Of a stretch of DNA of 64,000 bases, positions 11,601-23,330 are shown piece by piece. The notes under the pieces are model-generated. The model was given only the letters and a program-made list of their open reading frames with translations. It did not search any database and had not been told where the DNA came from. The DNA is from Lumnitzera littorea (lineage: Eukaryota > Streptophyta > Magnoliopsida > Myrtales > Combretaceae). The DNA is taken from contig JAMXBB010000011.1 in assembly GCA_024138015.1 (NCBI GenBank), positions 72,668,522-72,732,521 on the forward strand, in the 5' to 3' direction. Every line of letters begins with the position of its first letter. Position 1 is the stretch's first letter. The position numbers and the translations under genes are program-made.

Positions 11601-13349
11601 ATATCATGAGTTGAATAACCTTGAGAAGTCACGATCGAACAACATGTGGAGGGATATTATTAGAGAAAGGTGTGGAAGAAAGAACAGACAATCTCGATAA
11701 GAGCATACACATGATAGAAGATTGCTCTTTATGTTCTTAATCATTTTTTTATCATTCTTTGTTGATCCTTTAAGATGAGATTTTAGCAATGCAATGACAT
11801 TTCTTTAAATCTTCTACAAATATTGCACAATGGGGAGGTGAAGTCTTTCTTTATAAACATCAATGCTCAATCTTAACCATGGATAACTCCAAAGATTAAT
11901 AGATGAAATGAGCCTATTTATGATATTTATGATATTTGTTGGATGGTTTTAATCATCACTAAATAAGATTTGGCCTTCATTAGCACATTTAAGACTCCTC
12001 CTTGGGCTATAGTATAAATGGATCTTTTAATGGGTCCAAACTAGCCCAAGCCCGCTAATCCTATGAATAAGCCTACACAAAGGCCTATTAAGCACAAAAG
12101 CTAATCAAGAAAGGGCCGTTTGAATTAGCCCTATTGTTCTTGTCTTCGATTTACTATATTAAATTTCCCTAAAATTTCCCTAAATAAATGGGTCCAATTG
12201 CTTGAACTCCAATAATTGTTAAAAAAGTCGATTTTTGACATTAAATTGAGTTAAACCCTATTATGAAATTAGTCATCTATTTTTTTTTTTTTCTCTTTTG
12301 CCTACTTCGGCATTTGATTTAATAAGAGGGATACTTATGTGTTTATACTTCCATCATTTTTGTTTATCAATATTTTGATAAACATACAATTTAAAAGTAG
12401 AGCCAACATGATAAAAAGGGAAAAGAATAAAAAAAAGGCAAAGGGGGAACCCACGTATGAAATGAAATTACAGAATCTTTGCAATGACTTGATAACTTTT
12501 TTTTGTTTTACCCCTAAAATTTGATAACCAATTTCGAGTTCAATGATCGCTGCAAAGATTTCGTTTCGTCATTCTCGATTGGCGGAAGCGAACGAAAGAA
12601 CTTGTCTTTGATCCGGCCTCGAAAGTTGTCATGGAGAAGGCATTCGGCTACAATCCAGGGAAAAATGAAACAGATTATTATATACCTTTATTTTCATTGT
12701 CGGTCACAAAAATATATAATTTTGCTCCACTTTAGTAAGTTAATGTTTGGGAATAAAAAATGGAAGATTGTTTATGCATTTTTTTCCTTTTTCTCTCAAT
12801 AAAAGATTGCCTAAATCATCTAGATTCCGGATATGCTCAAGATATGGAAAGAAAATCTCTGGGCTAACTGCCAAAAAAAATTACTAGTTATGTACGATTT
12901 TTTTTTTTTTAATTTTCGAAACGCACATATATATAACTTCCTCGTGATTTTAAAAATATATATTTGTCTTCTGTACGGTGATAAAAAACATGTGACTTCC
13001 GATGGTTTTAACAATTTAACAATATTCGGTATGTAAGTGTATATATTCAAAAGTTATAAAAAAGTTATAACATATTTTTAGAGTTTTAAAAGATTTACTC
13101 CTATGGCTGGTTGTAATTTATCAAAAATCTTTGTATAGAAAATTGATTCACTGCTAGACTTGTCTTGAAATCAAGATGAGTTCGGGCAGTGGACTTCGTA
13201 TGTCAAAAGAAATCGAAATAGTTCAAATTGCCATAAGTAATCCAATCAAAATTATTGTTAGCCGGTAAATACAAAGCACAAGAAAATAATCAACTTACAA
13301 TTGGTTCTGGGGGAAGGCGTGTACAAATTTTCTTTTTTACTCTTTCTCT
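8642..13349. other. AT-rich intergenic DNA with one dispersed-repeat fragment
   Basis: No coding sequence could be supported. The piece at about 9,840-9,960 (TTAAAATTATCTAGAATTTT...TTATTGATTATA) resembles the tandem units at 14,455-14,830. Simple repeats include a TG/TA run at 9,662-9,682 and T-runs at 10,374 and 11,465. The GC-richer patch at 12,530-12,660 is open in one frame but shows no domain. Confidence 0.4.
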
Positions 13350-14425
13350 CTATTGAAAAAATTACGCAAAAAAGATATCAACGTTTAAAAATAAATTCAA
13401 ATAAAGATCAACATTTCAAAAATTTTAAATAAGAGACTAACATTTTAATAAATAATTAAAATAGAAAATTGTTGTTATAACACTTTTACTCCAGCCAAAG
13501 CGGCCATATCTACCACATGGCCCTTACACGATAAGCACTTAATGTTTACATATATGATTAAATAAATAAATAGAAAAAATTGGAAGAAAACATTAAAAGT
13601 TAATAAAAAAAATTAAGAAAATAGAAGAAAGATAAAAATATTTAAATAAAATAAATAGTATGACTAAATATAATATGTATGTAATATATATAATACCATG
13701 TGGTAGATATNNNNNNNNNNNNNNNNNNNNNNNNNNNNNNNNNNNNNNNNNNNNNNNNNNNNNNNNNNNNNNNNNNNNNNNNNNNNNNNNNNNNNNNNNN
13801 NNNNNNNNNNNNNNNNNNNNNNNNNNNNNNNNNNNNNNNNNNNNNNNNNNNNNNNNNNNNNNNNNNNNNNNNNNNNNNNNNNNNNNNNNNNNNNNNNNNN
13901 NNNNNNNNNNNNNNNNNNNNNNNNNNNNNNNNNNNNNNNNNNNNNNNNNNNNNNNNNNNNNNNNNNNNNNNNNNNNNNNNNNNNNNNNNNNNNATATATA
14001 TATATATTATGTACGCATTATATTACATACATGTAACATACTTATTCTATTTTACATATAATATGTATTATATATATTATATACATAATACATATTATAT
14101 TTAATCATACTATTTATTTTACTTAATTATTTTTATTTCTTGATTTTTTCAATTTTTCTTTATTTTTTTATGTTTTTTCCATTTTTCTATTTATTTATTA
14201 GTTAATCATACATGTAAGCACTATGTGTCTATTGTATTAACGCCACATTAGTACCATGTGGCAAATAATAGCCATATTAGCTGGAATTAACGGTGTTATA
14301 ACAATTACTTATTGAAATATTGATTTCTTATTTGAATTTTTAAAACGTTAATCTCACATTTGAATTTATTTCCAAATATTAATCTTCTCCGATATACCCT
14401 TTCCTCTATTATTTTCAATCAAATA
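13350..14425. repeat. Large inverted-repeat (foldback-type) element containing an assembly gap
   Basis: The left arm (about 13,350-13,710) and the reverse complement of the right arm (13,994-14,425) correspond in order. Shared blocks include AAATAAATTCAAAT, TTGTTATAACAC, CCACATGG, AAATAAATAGAAAAA and AAATAAATAGTATGA(C/T)TAAATATAATATGT. Each arm is roughly 330-430 bp. This fits a foldback or MITE-type DNA transposon. Outer ends and target duplication are not resolved. Confidence 0.7.
13711..13993. other. Assembly gap (283 N)
   Basis: Unsequenced or unresolved bases lie at the centre of the inverted repeat. The open frames that appear to cross it are artefacts. Confidence 0.98.
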
Positions 14426-14454
14426 CCTACAAGTGACTAGAAATATTTTTCAAG

Positions 14455-14830
14455 ATAAATTGAAAATAGAAATGGATTTCCTAAAGTTATTTTAGGTAAT
14501 ATTAAATTAAATAGTTAAAATTATCTAGATTTTTTTAAATATTTTGTAACATTATAATGATATTGTCTTCTTTTTTATATTTTAACAATTGATTACATGT
14601 TGCAGCATTGATAGCTTTAGGAAACTTTAGATAAAGTAATTTAAAGTATCTAAATTTAAGATTACAAATCAATTGTTGAAATTGTTTAGATATTTTAGAT
14701 ATCTTGTGCATAATAACATCATATTCTTTTTTTTCTTACAATCTCAACTGTTGATTACAAATAATAATATTTAAAGGAATAACTTTGGGACACTTTACTA
14801 GAAACTAATTTTAGAGGATCTAAATCCATC
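14455..14830. repeat. Two diverged tandem units of ~155 bp, related to 9,840-9,960
   Basis: Both units contain, in order, a GTTAAAATTATCTAGAT / GTTGAAATTGTTTAGAT block, a (A)TTTTGTA/CTTGTGCATAATAACAT block, a T-rich run and AA(T/C)TGTTGATTACA. A third related copy lies at 9,840-9,960. The repeat family is not recognised. Confidence 0.5.
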
Positions 14831-16574
14831 AAATTTAACCAACACAATTATCATTCATTTATGGGTATAGTAGCACTAGATATTTAAAACATGATTCTAT
14901 ATGCTAAAAGTTTTAAAGAGTATATTAACAATTATAAATTGCATAAAAGATTTAAATTTTTTTAAGGAAAAGTATATATCAAGTGATGAGTAGTTCAAAG
15001 AGGAAATAAATGTTATTGAAAGTAATATAAATAAAAAATATCGTTATACCGCTGTTATAGCTATGTATAACAACAACCGAACAAAATTATTTATTTAACC
15101 CCTGTAGGTGGTGGTTGTTGTAGCTTGGCATACAGGTGGTTAAAAAGTGCTACCATTTACAATTTTGCAATTTCAATTGTTGCTTTTTTCTTCTTTTTAT
15201 TTCTTGATTTATTATTATTTTTATTCTAGTATTTAATAAAATATATTGAATAATATTATTTTATTAAATTAATTATTATGTGTTAATAAAAAATTGATAT
15301 CTACCATTATGATGAAATATTTAATTGACTTGATAGAAGTCCTCTTTCATAAGAATTGAAAAATATTGGGAATTCAGATAAAATAAGAAAATATTTGAGA
15401 CTCAAATAAAAAAATTAGAAGAACATATAACGCTAAATGTATAATTTTCCCAAATTTGATCTTAACAACTACTATAAATAGTTCTAGAATATGTTCTAGT
15501 TTCATTAAAATGCTGTTGAAGCTAGGAATGAGTGAGTACAGAGTGGATAGGGTAAGAGGCTCTACCAATACCCTACACTATAAGTATGAGTTTCGAAATT
15601 TTGCTACTCATACCTTACTATATAATATCCTAGAACCACTTTATGTCATGTACATTGTATAGAGTAACTTGTAAAACCTATAATTTTTTTTCTTATAAAT
15701 TTTAATATAATTATTTTCTTAAAACATAAAACAAGCATGACCTCCTTTTTTTTTTTCAAAAGTAATTACTAAATTTTGCTAATCTTTATACTAATGAATG
15801 GAGTCTATTGAGGTTTATCCCAACCAATTCTTTTCCTTAATAGCTCTTTAAACATTATTATTATTGATGAATTTTTATGGAAGTATTATACAAATCACTT
15901 TTTGTGTCAATAAAATATTCATTTTGTAATGATCACATTGCAGAGATATTTTAGGGATAACCACACCATTTTTAAAAATAAAAACCATAAACATCATACT
16001 TGACATGAGATTTACAAAATTTATTAAAATTTGAATAAAATAGAAACAAGATTATATAATTCAATAATTATAAATGTGATAATAATATAGGATCAAATAA
16101 TTAATCATAGGATAATGAAGACATAATATGTCAAATGGAACAAAACATAGATTCAAACTAAAATATTTTTCTTTCTCAAGATACATGTATTAGTAAAATA
16201 ATCTCCATATACTCTAAGAAAATTAGATTTTACTCTAGTAATAATACCAAATCTTTTATCAAACATAAAACACAAAAAAAAAAAAAACTATTCCATTATA
16301 GAAAACAAGTAAATAGACGTACTTGGTGGCTTAGTGGTGGCGCTAGAATTAAATATTAAGATCTTATATTTCCTTTTTTGAATTTTACTAGATGGTGGAT
16401 TTAGTAGAAGAGGAAGGGGTAAAAAGAAAACGACAATTGAGTAAAGACTAAAAACGAACGATGGAAGGAAAGGGACTCACAAGTATTTAGTTTAGTATTT
16501 TCGATAGTTTGGGCTTTACTTTATTTTAATAAGATGGTATTATTTATTTATTATTTTTATTTAACTACTATTAT
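14831..16574. other. AT-rich intergenic DNA, nothing assignable
   Basis: The overlapping opposite-strand frames at 15,374-15,662 are short and lack domains. I see nothing else that can be supported. Confidence 0.35.
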
Positions 16575-17510
16575 AAGTTGGGGGCCCTGAAACCCATACC
16601 CTGTGTTAATCATGTGAAAGACCAACTAAGAAGTAAGGTTGGATCGCATTGGGCTTCACCTCGTGCTCCTTGATACCTGCAAAAAGCCACTTGTGGGCGA
16701 GGCCATTGGGGCTCTTCGACACTCAAGCTAATAAAGAGGATTAAGAACAGGAAAGGCAAGCATTAGAGACCAAGTGGACTCATGCTCGCTTAATGTGTAT
16801 GTATGTTGCTTTTATTATCCCATGAAAGGGAGGAGGGGTCTAAAAATGATAGATAGAGAAAAGGACCTGGAAGAGCTAGATCTCCCCCGCCTCTTCTACT
16901 TGTTGGTACCTAACGCCTTTTATGCAATTTACCTAAACACCTAGCAATCGAGGGTTTGCTTGTACTAGTTGATGGCAGACAATACGTTTTGCAATAGGTG
17001 ATAGAGCTTCACTACAGGCGACACACCGTGGCCAACTGAACCACCAAATTTGCAATTCAATGATCTAGCAAGGGTAGAAGTATCTAACGTACTAATTATA
17101 CTACGGATGTTGGACACTCATTAATGAGTTGTAGTAAGTTGTAGCTGCTAAAGACAAAAACTAGGCCGAAGTGCTCATTGAGGGCCAACCAATGCTCAGT
17201 GGAAGGAGTTGGACCTCAGGCTTACCATAGATGGTTGGTAAGCATCTACTCGTTGGTTGGGAACTAATCCGTTCGGTCATTCATCATGTGGCTCGTCGGG
17301 CATTAAGCCATGTGGGGAATCGACTTGCCCTAACTTAACATTCTTCATTAGTGCGAGCCTGTGAACTAAAGAGGGAGTCGCAATGCGATGAGCAGAATTG
17401 TTGCCTGCTTGGATGTACATTGGCACATGCCTTATGATGGGCTTTAGTTGTTAGACCTTAGGCTAAATGAGAATCGAGTATCAATACCCTATATGCTTCA
17501 AAATATAGGT
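16575..17510 (-). repeat. GC-richer LTR-like block, unclassified
   Basis: Composition changes sharply from the AT-rich flanks. On the minus strand it resembles the 3' half of a plant Ty3/gypsy LTR, with a TTTTTGCAGGTATCAAGGAG motif near its end, and no coding frame longer than chance. Neither termini nor a partner LTR were found in the window, so it may be a solo LTR or another relic. Confidence 0.3.
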
Positions 17511-17528
17511 TTCATGGTAAGTATAAGG

Positions 17529-17945
17529 TAGAGTTGTAAATAAGTCGACTCAAGATGATACAGTGTTAAGCTCAAACTTAATTTGAACTTGATTGAGCTT
17601 TAATTTATAAAGCTCAATCTCGACTCGAAATGAAACTCGATAAACTCGAGTTCGACTTGATTAAGCTCATTTAAACTTAATAATCTTAATAGATGTCATA
17701 AATTTGATTAAAATAATAATAATATTTAAACTCAGATAGAACTCAACTCAAGTTCGATTAAGCTTGTAAGCATATCGAGCCAAATATCATAAAGCTTAAG
17801 CTCAACTCGGTAAGCTACTCGAGTAGCTCGAGCTCGAATTCAAATTTGACTCGTATTCGACTCGATTGTAGACGAATCGAATTCGAGTAAATGGCAAGTC
17901 GAACTTGATTAGCTTGTGAGTAAGCTTATCTTATTTACACCCCTA
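17529..17945. repeat. hAT-type MITE (417 bp) with terminal inverted repeats and 8-bp target duplication
   Basis: The left end TAGAGTTGTAAATAAG matches the reverse complement of the right end, TAGGGGTGTAAATAAG, at 14 of 16 positions. It is flanked by GTATAAGG (17,521-17,528) and GTACAAGG (17,946-17,953), an 8-bp duplication with one change. The 8-bp duplication and TAGGGGTGTAAA-type ends are hallmarks of non-autonomous hAT elements. The interior is rich in AGCTCGAGCTCGA-like palindromic motifs and has no ORF. Confidence 0.8.
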
Positions 17946-18557
17946 GTACAAGGTACCTTAACTTTTTTACCGATGAAAATAAGATCTAAAAAATTATTAC
18001 CTAAAACTTACCATATAGCCTTAATTACCCATCTAAAACTTACTTAGTCGAGCAAGACTCGGGTGGGTACTTTATACAATAAGGTTACCTGCTCTCCCCT
18101 AGCCGAAACTAACACTACCTAAGGCTTTCAAGAAACATATTGCCACTCAAACTTCCATCACTTTGCATTAATTATCAATATTGTCAAACCTAGACTAAAA
18201 GGTTAATGTAGGGATAAGAAATGGTCAAGGGTCAAAAGGATCAAACAAGATTGAATCAAAACAAAAAGATATCAATAAAAATATTATAATATAATTCATA
18301 TTTATTTATAATGTAATGAAAATTATTTATATTCTTAAGAATTAAAAGTTGAAAACTTTTCACTATTTATTTTTTGTTTTTCTTTTATTTACGTTTATTT
18401 TTTTAGTAAATTGGTGTATTTTTTTTAAATGAAAACATAATATATTTTAATCCAAAATAATCTGGTAAGTTTTCATAGAAACTGAGTTGGACTGATCGAG
18501 TCGATTGCATCAAACCGAGGTCAATGTTGATTGAACAATAAATAGGCAACCACCAAT

Positions 18558-18692
18558 CTACCTATCTTAGTAATACTCTAATCTATCGAGAGTACAGCAC
18601 ATAAAACAAATAGAATCGCATAAGGGACAGTACGGTCTCATTTGTCCTATATGTCATACTCTCAATAAAGAGCATTACTAAAAATAGGTAGG
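18558..18692. repeat. Short inverted-repeat MITE-like element (~135 bp)
   Basis: CTACCTATCTTAGTAATACT...GAGAGTA at the left matches the reverse complement of the right end (CTACCTATTTTTAGTAATGCT...GAGAGTA). The arms are about 40 bp and the loop about 50 bp, so the element could fold into one stem-loop. No clear target duplication was found. Confidence 0.55.
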
Positions 18693-18770
18693 CCGGTCTA
18701 CTTATTTTTTTTTTTCCAATATTAATGAGAGTAAATGGATGATTTCAATTGATTTTATAAAAGAATCGAA

Positions 18771-19163
18771 TTGGATTGGATCAAATGGGTCAAATGTTGT
18801 CCGAAAATACTGTTGATTATACTAATGCATTGTACGTCCCAGCCAATGTATAATCATGCAAATCCGAATTGTTTACCACGGGGAAAACGTGGTGAGGAAA
18901 AGAATATCACCTGCCTCCAATTTTTCCGGCATTTGCCGACCAAAATCACACTATGCACATTCGTTATTTTTGGCAGCAAACGTACCAGTTGCCCCATTAG
19001 GCCCACCAGCCGATGTCCTTCCGACACTTCCCTAAAATTTGCGGTAAGATTAGCGTATTTAGTTTTTGAGCTAGTTTATTGGAAGTACGGGCTTACATGT
19101 CTTCATATTTTTCTTTCCTGTAAAATCACTGTGCCATCGAAAAAATACATGAAATCATATTAA
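18771..19163 (+). other. 130-codon open frame of unknown meaning
   Basis: This frame starts MDWIKWVKCCPKILL and ends near a CA/TA microsatellite. I recognise no domain. It is Cys- and Ser-rich, has no visible splice context, and sits in repeat-rich DNA. It is long for chance in this composition but is most likely not a gene. Confidence 0.12.
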
Positions 19164-19165
19164 GG

Positions 19166-19179
19166 TCACACACACACAC

Positions 19180-19211
<32 letters not shown>
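19166..19211. repeat. Compound microsatellite (CA)n-(CATA)n-(TA)n
   Basis: A CACACA run is followed by CATACATACA and a TATATA run, about 45 bp in all. Confidence 0.9.
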
Positions 19212-20899
19212 TCATATCACAATCATATCTTTCATATTACGAGTCATGTCACTTTATTTCTGATAGAGTTTTATTCTGGTTCGTGTCGAAAATTGTTAGC
19301 CTAATTAGAATGTCAATTTTGTTTCTAAAACTATAAAAATGTTTTATAAGTCTTTCTTATTATACACTTGATCCACTAGATTTTTACACATGCTCAATGC
19401 TCAATGGCATAATTTATTCATATCACCTAATCGCATTATTTTATACTTCACAAATTAGGAAGTATTAGTCAATGTGGATATCTTACACGTGTTTAATGCA
19501 ATTTGTCATACGGCATTGGCCAATGTTAATGTGAATAAGATGTGGTCTTACTATCACTGCATATTGTTGTGTAAAATAGACCCATGGAAAATCAACTGTA
19601 CAATAAAAAAAAAAATTATGGTACATATATAATCTCTCAAACCTACCCTTTCTTTTACTTTCATGACCGTACGTAAATAAATGACAAAGTATCTAATATA
19701 AGCAACGGTCCGTGATGATTATTGAAATCAATTAGGCACAACAATTTACCAAATCTTGAATGGCTGAAAAGGTTGCACAGTTTTATTGAACTTAAAAGGG
19801 CTACTATTAAAACTTCCATGGCGCTTCAACAAAATTATACAAAACATGACCCTATACTCACCTTAGAATTATCTTAATAACATCAAGTGTAAGTTTCAAG
19901 TTCAAATATGTCCAACAACGAACATTCAATATATAGGATTCTAAAACTTGCGGCACAATTGGAAAGATTCAAGTTGGATAGTAGACATTATGAGCTAAGG
20001 TTGTGTTTTCAATAAGATCTAGCCAGTAGAGTAATAGGAAGATTGGGCTTTGTGCTATGACTTGTTTAGCATGCAAAAGATAATATAGTGAGAGGCACTA
20101 AAGTGTTGTCCGCGTAGTCATTTCATTGCTTAAGTTAGCATTGGGTAGCCAAAGGAATGTGAATGCCAAGAACGCAGAGAGTTGGCTAAGTGCACAAAGT
20201 AATCCAGTAGACTTAGTTCTTATAGAGACGGGCTGCCAGAAATTGAGTAACCATTAGTAGGCAGGTGGCATGTCCATAAGTTGAAGGTAGTGAAGTCGTA
20301 TAATCCAACATGGTCCTGATTTGTAGGAGATAGTTGTTAACCTAGCCTTCAAGCCTTATCTCCTTTCTTCTAGCTGTTGTGGACTGTTGTGAATGGACAA
20401 ACCATGTAAAGAGACTAGGTTGAGATCAGCTAAGTGGACAAGGAGGCCAGATTCAGAGAAAGGATAGGCTAAGCCATGGGTCCAAGCGAATTAGCGTAGG
20501 CTTGAAGGACCTAAGGCTAAAATATCCTATTAACAGGTTGAATTCCAATTTTTCAAAACTTAGCTCTCATAGTAGAGTAAAGTGCATTATAACATATACA
20601 CTATGAAAACACTTTGAAGACTATACTCTTATTAGTAAAGATTCCACATATGGACTGATTTAGGGGGGACTGAAAGGGGCCTTAGGCCCTCTAACCTTAA
20701 GAAAATTTTAATTTTTGTAAATTTTTTTAATTCTTACTGACAGACATCATACAACACTATGATTAATTCACCATAAAACTTTATTTATTTATTTTACTAA
20801 AAGAAAGATAATTCATTAAAGTGAAATTTACTCAATCTCTAGTATATCACAAGCCACATCACTAAAACCAAAAGGGTTATCCAAGTGTAAGAGATTTAT
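19212..20899. other. Intergenic DNA, nothing assignable
   Basis: The GC-richer part at 19,980-20,520 may be transposon-derived, but no domain, LTR end or inverted repeat was seen. Confidence 0.3.
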
Positions 20900-23330
20900 T
20901 TGAATGAGCTTTCAAAGAGCCAATGAGATATTACACCATCAATCTAATAAGACACATTTTTCTTTTAGTAAATGAAGTTACCCAATCTACCAATGAGTTA
21001 TCATTTCTATTAATTCAATTAAAAAGAAACTATATATTTACAGTATTCAATTTCTATCTAACTAATATAGTCAATCAAAGACTATGCCACTCGCTTCACC
21101 TAGTAACATATACCATTAGTATTTCAACTGCTGTGTAAGTAGTATAACATAGCTAGCATATCAATCTCCATAAAGAGTCTTTCCATCTTCATCTCTTTGA
21201 CCAAATGAAACCCTAAAAAAATCACCTTTACATTTTAATGTTCAAGGCAAAACACCATGAACTTCTTCCTATAACCATTGTTCCCCTTCAATCTCTAGAT
21301 ATCACACTAATACAACTTAACTTTGTGCTTTTGACTCGTGACACATCAATATTGATCTTCATCATACCTTTCTCCAACAACTTTCACAGCCTTTCAGTGT
21401 GCCCATTGACTAAGTTACAACAAGGTGAGATCTTTTTACTCTAAAGCTCCAACTCATTATAGCTGCTAATGAATTTGTGCAGTACTCGATTATGGATTGG
21501 TCTTAAACATCACAATGTACCTCTCACATCACATGAACTAGCAAACAAAGGTAACCTTAGACTCTAACTCTGCCCTTACTATACACTTAGAACCTTACCA
21601 TTGCTCTCATAGATTACAACCACACTAAAACACAACTAATTTCTTCTTTATCAAACATAAACCTTTGAAACCTAGACTGCATGCACTTTGTTTGCTCACA
21701 TAATAGTAGAGTATGTTCTGTAGACTCACTTTACCATACATTACATAATTAGGGGTTAGGGCACTTTTCTTAAAGTAAAGATTCATAGTACGTATATTAT
21801 TTAGGGTAAGCTACTTAAAATGCTTAACTTTTATCCTTATTTTTTAAATTCTAAATGTACTTTCAGTCCTTAAGCTAAGTCACTACTAATGATGATCATT
21901 TAGTCTGAGCAACAATCTTAGGTTAATAAAATGTTATCTAGATCTCACTAAGTAGTTGATAGTCAATAGATCACATAACCAACCTACCTATCTTATTCTA
22001 TGTAGTAATTAAGAGGTATACTTCTAATGGATACTATGTCCTAATCACTTCACTGCATTGTTCCTATAAAGAATTATGGTTCTACATCAAACACTCAGAG
22101 TCAATTATATAACAAACTCTCAAATCTTCATTTTCAATTTAGACCTTAAGACTTAGTCAACTCATCTCTAAAGCTAGAATTAATCTATCCCTTCATAGCT
22201 TTGCTCTTCCACTATTTTTAATTTCCATATTAATCCTTCCTTTAAGACTTTCTACCTTCCAATAGACTAATCCATCACCATGAAGGTTTTCGTCCTTTTG
22301 TAGCATCTTAGGAATCAGTATTAGGAAATTACAACCACTTAAGTACATTAGCACATAATGCAAGTAGATATGTATGGACTTATTATACCAACTTAGTAAG
22401 TACTACAATATTAAAGTCGTGCAAATCTCTAAATCCCATACCTCCTTGTTACTCCATTTGAGTAAACCTAATCCAACGAATCCAATCAATCTTTCCTTCA
22501 TTCTTTTGTTTCCTCTACAAAAATTTAGTTATAGCCAAGTTTATCCATAACACCACTTCTTGGTGGAGTTGAAACAACCCAACAAATAAATAAGGATTAT
22601 CATAACAACTAATTTAATGAAAATTCCTTGGCCAACATGTAAAAGAAATTTCTCTTCCACGTTTACAAATTACTTAAAATCCTTTTTTCATGTTGTAAGA
22701 ACTTTAATTTATCTTAAATAGTAAGAACTCCCAATTATTCCTCTTGGTTATAGGTTGTACACATACTTAAAACTAACCTACACTCTCCTAAATTTCATAA
22801 CTAGTGTTAGTAACTTTCCTACATAGTGTACATTACGTCTAAAAAATAAAAGAAAATCACTAGCAAATAATAAATGTGACAAATTGGGATAGGTATACTT
22901 TAATTTAATGATTTTAGACACATTGCCCTCTATCAACTTCAAAATGCCCCTGTTAGATATTACATGACTAGCAACGTTTTCATCAACAACCACATTATAC
23001 ATCAATAAAGTCACACAAGACATGATTTATTGCACCTATTTCCTTCCAAATCCTAACTTAACACTTCCTTAAGAAAATTTCACTCTATCCTATCACCAGT
23101 CTTATTCACATCCATCTTAATTGCATAATAGTTGATTTTCCTCTATTCTTGTTTTTAAAGAAGTAAAAAGTATCCAATTAAGTATCCTTAAATTAAAACA
23201 CTTTGGTTTTTAGTTTACTAGCTTATTCAAGAAAGATTGCAACCTATAAACTAGGATTTTGGATATAATTTTATACTAAAAACTACACAAACTTATGGGT
23301 CTAAAGTAAGAAACCATTCGGGGGTCAGGG
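20900..23330 (-). pseudogene. LINE (L1-type non-LTR retrotransposon) reverse transcriptase relic
   Basis: On the minus strand, in order: RPISLCSF*YKIISKIL (23,320 leftward; plant LINE 'RPISLCNVIYKIISK'), IKMDVNKTGD near 23,110 (RT block normally ending DMSKAYD), an 'IMSCVT...YNVVVDENVASHVI' block from 23,023, and LSHLLFASDFLLFF near 22,860. The last is the catalytic F/Y-A-D-D block, with the first Asp replaced by Ser. Near 21,740-21,690 an ESTEHTLLLCE motif fits the zf-RVT zinc-binding domain that follows RT in plant LINEs. Many stops and frameshifts separate these. The 3' border (about 20,900) and 5' border are approximate, and no poly(A) tail was identified. It is not functional. Confidence 0.72.

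Noticed and set aside
12820..13050. Overlapping frames on both strands near 12,830-13,050
   Set aside because: Mirror-image AT-rich frames with no domain; typical chance ORFs.
13660..14104. Two 130-codon-plus open frames across 13,660-14,104
   Set aside because: They are open only because 283 N bases carry no stop codons.
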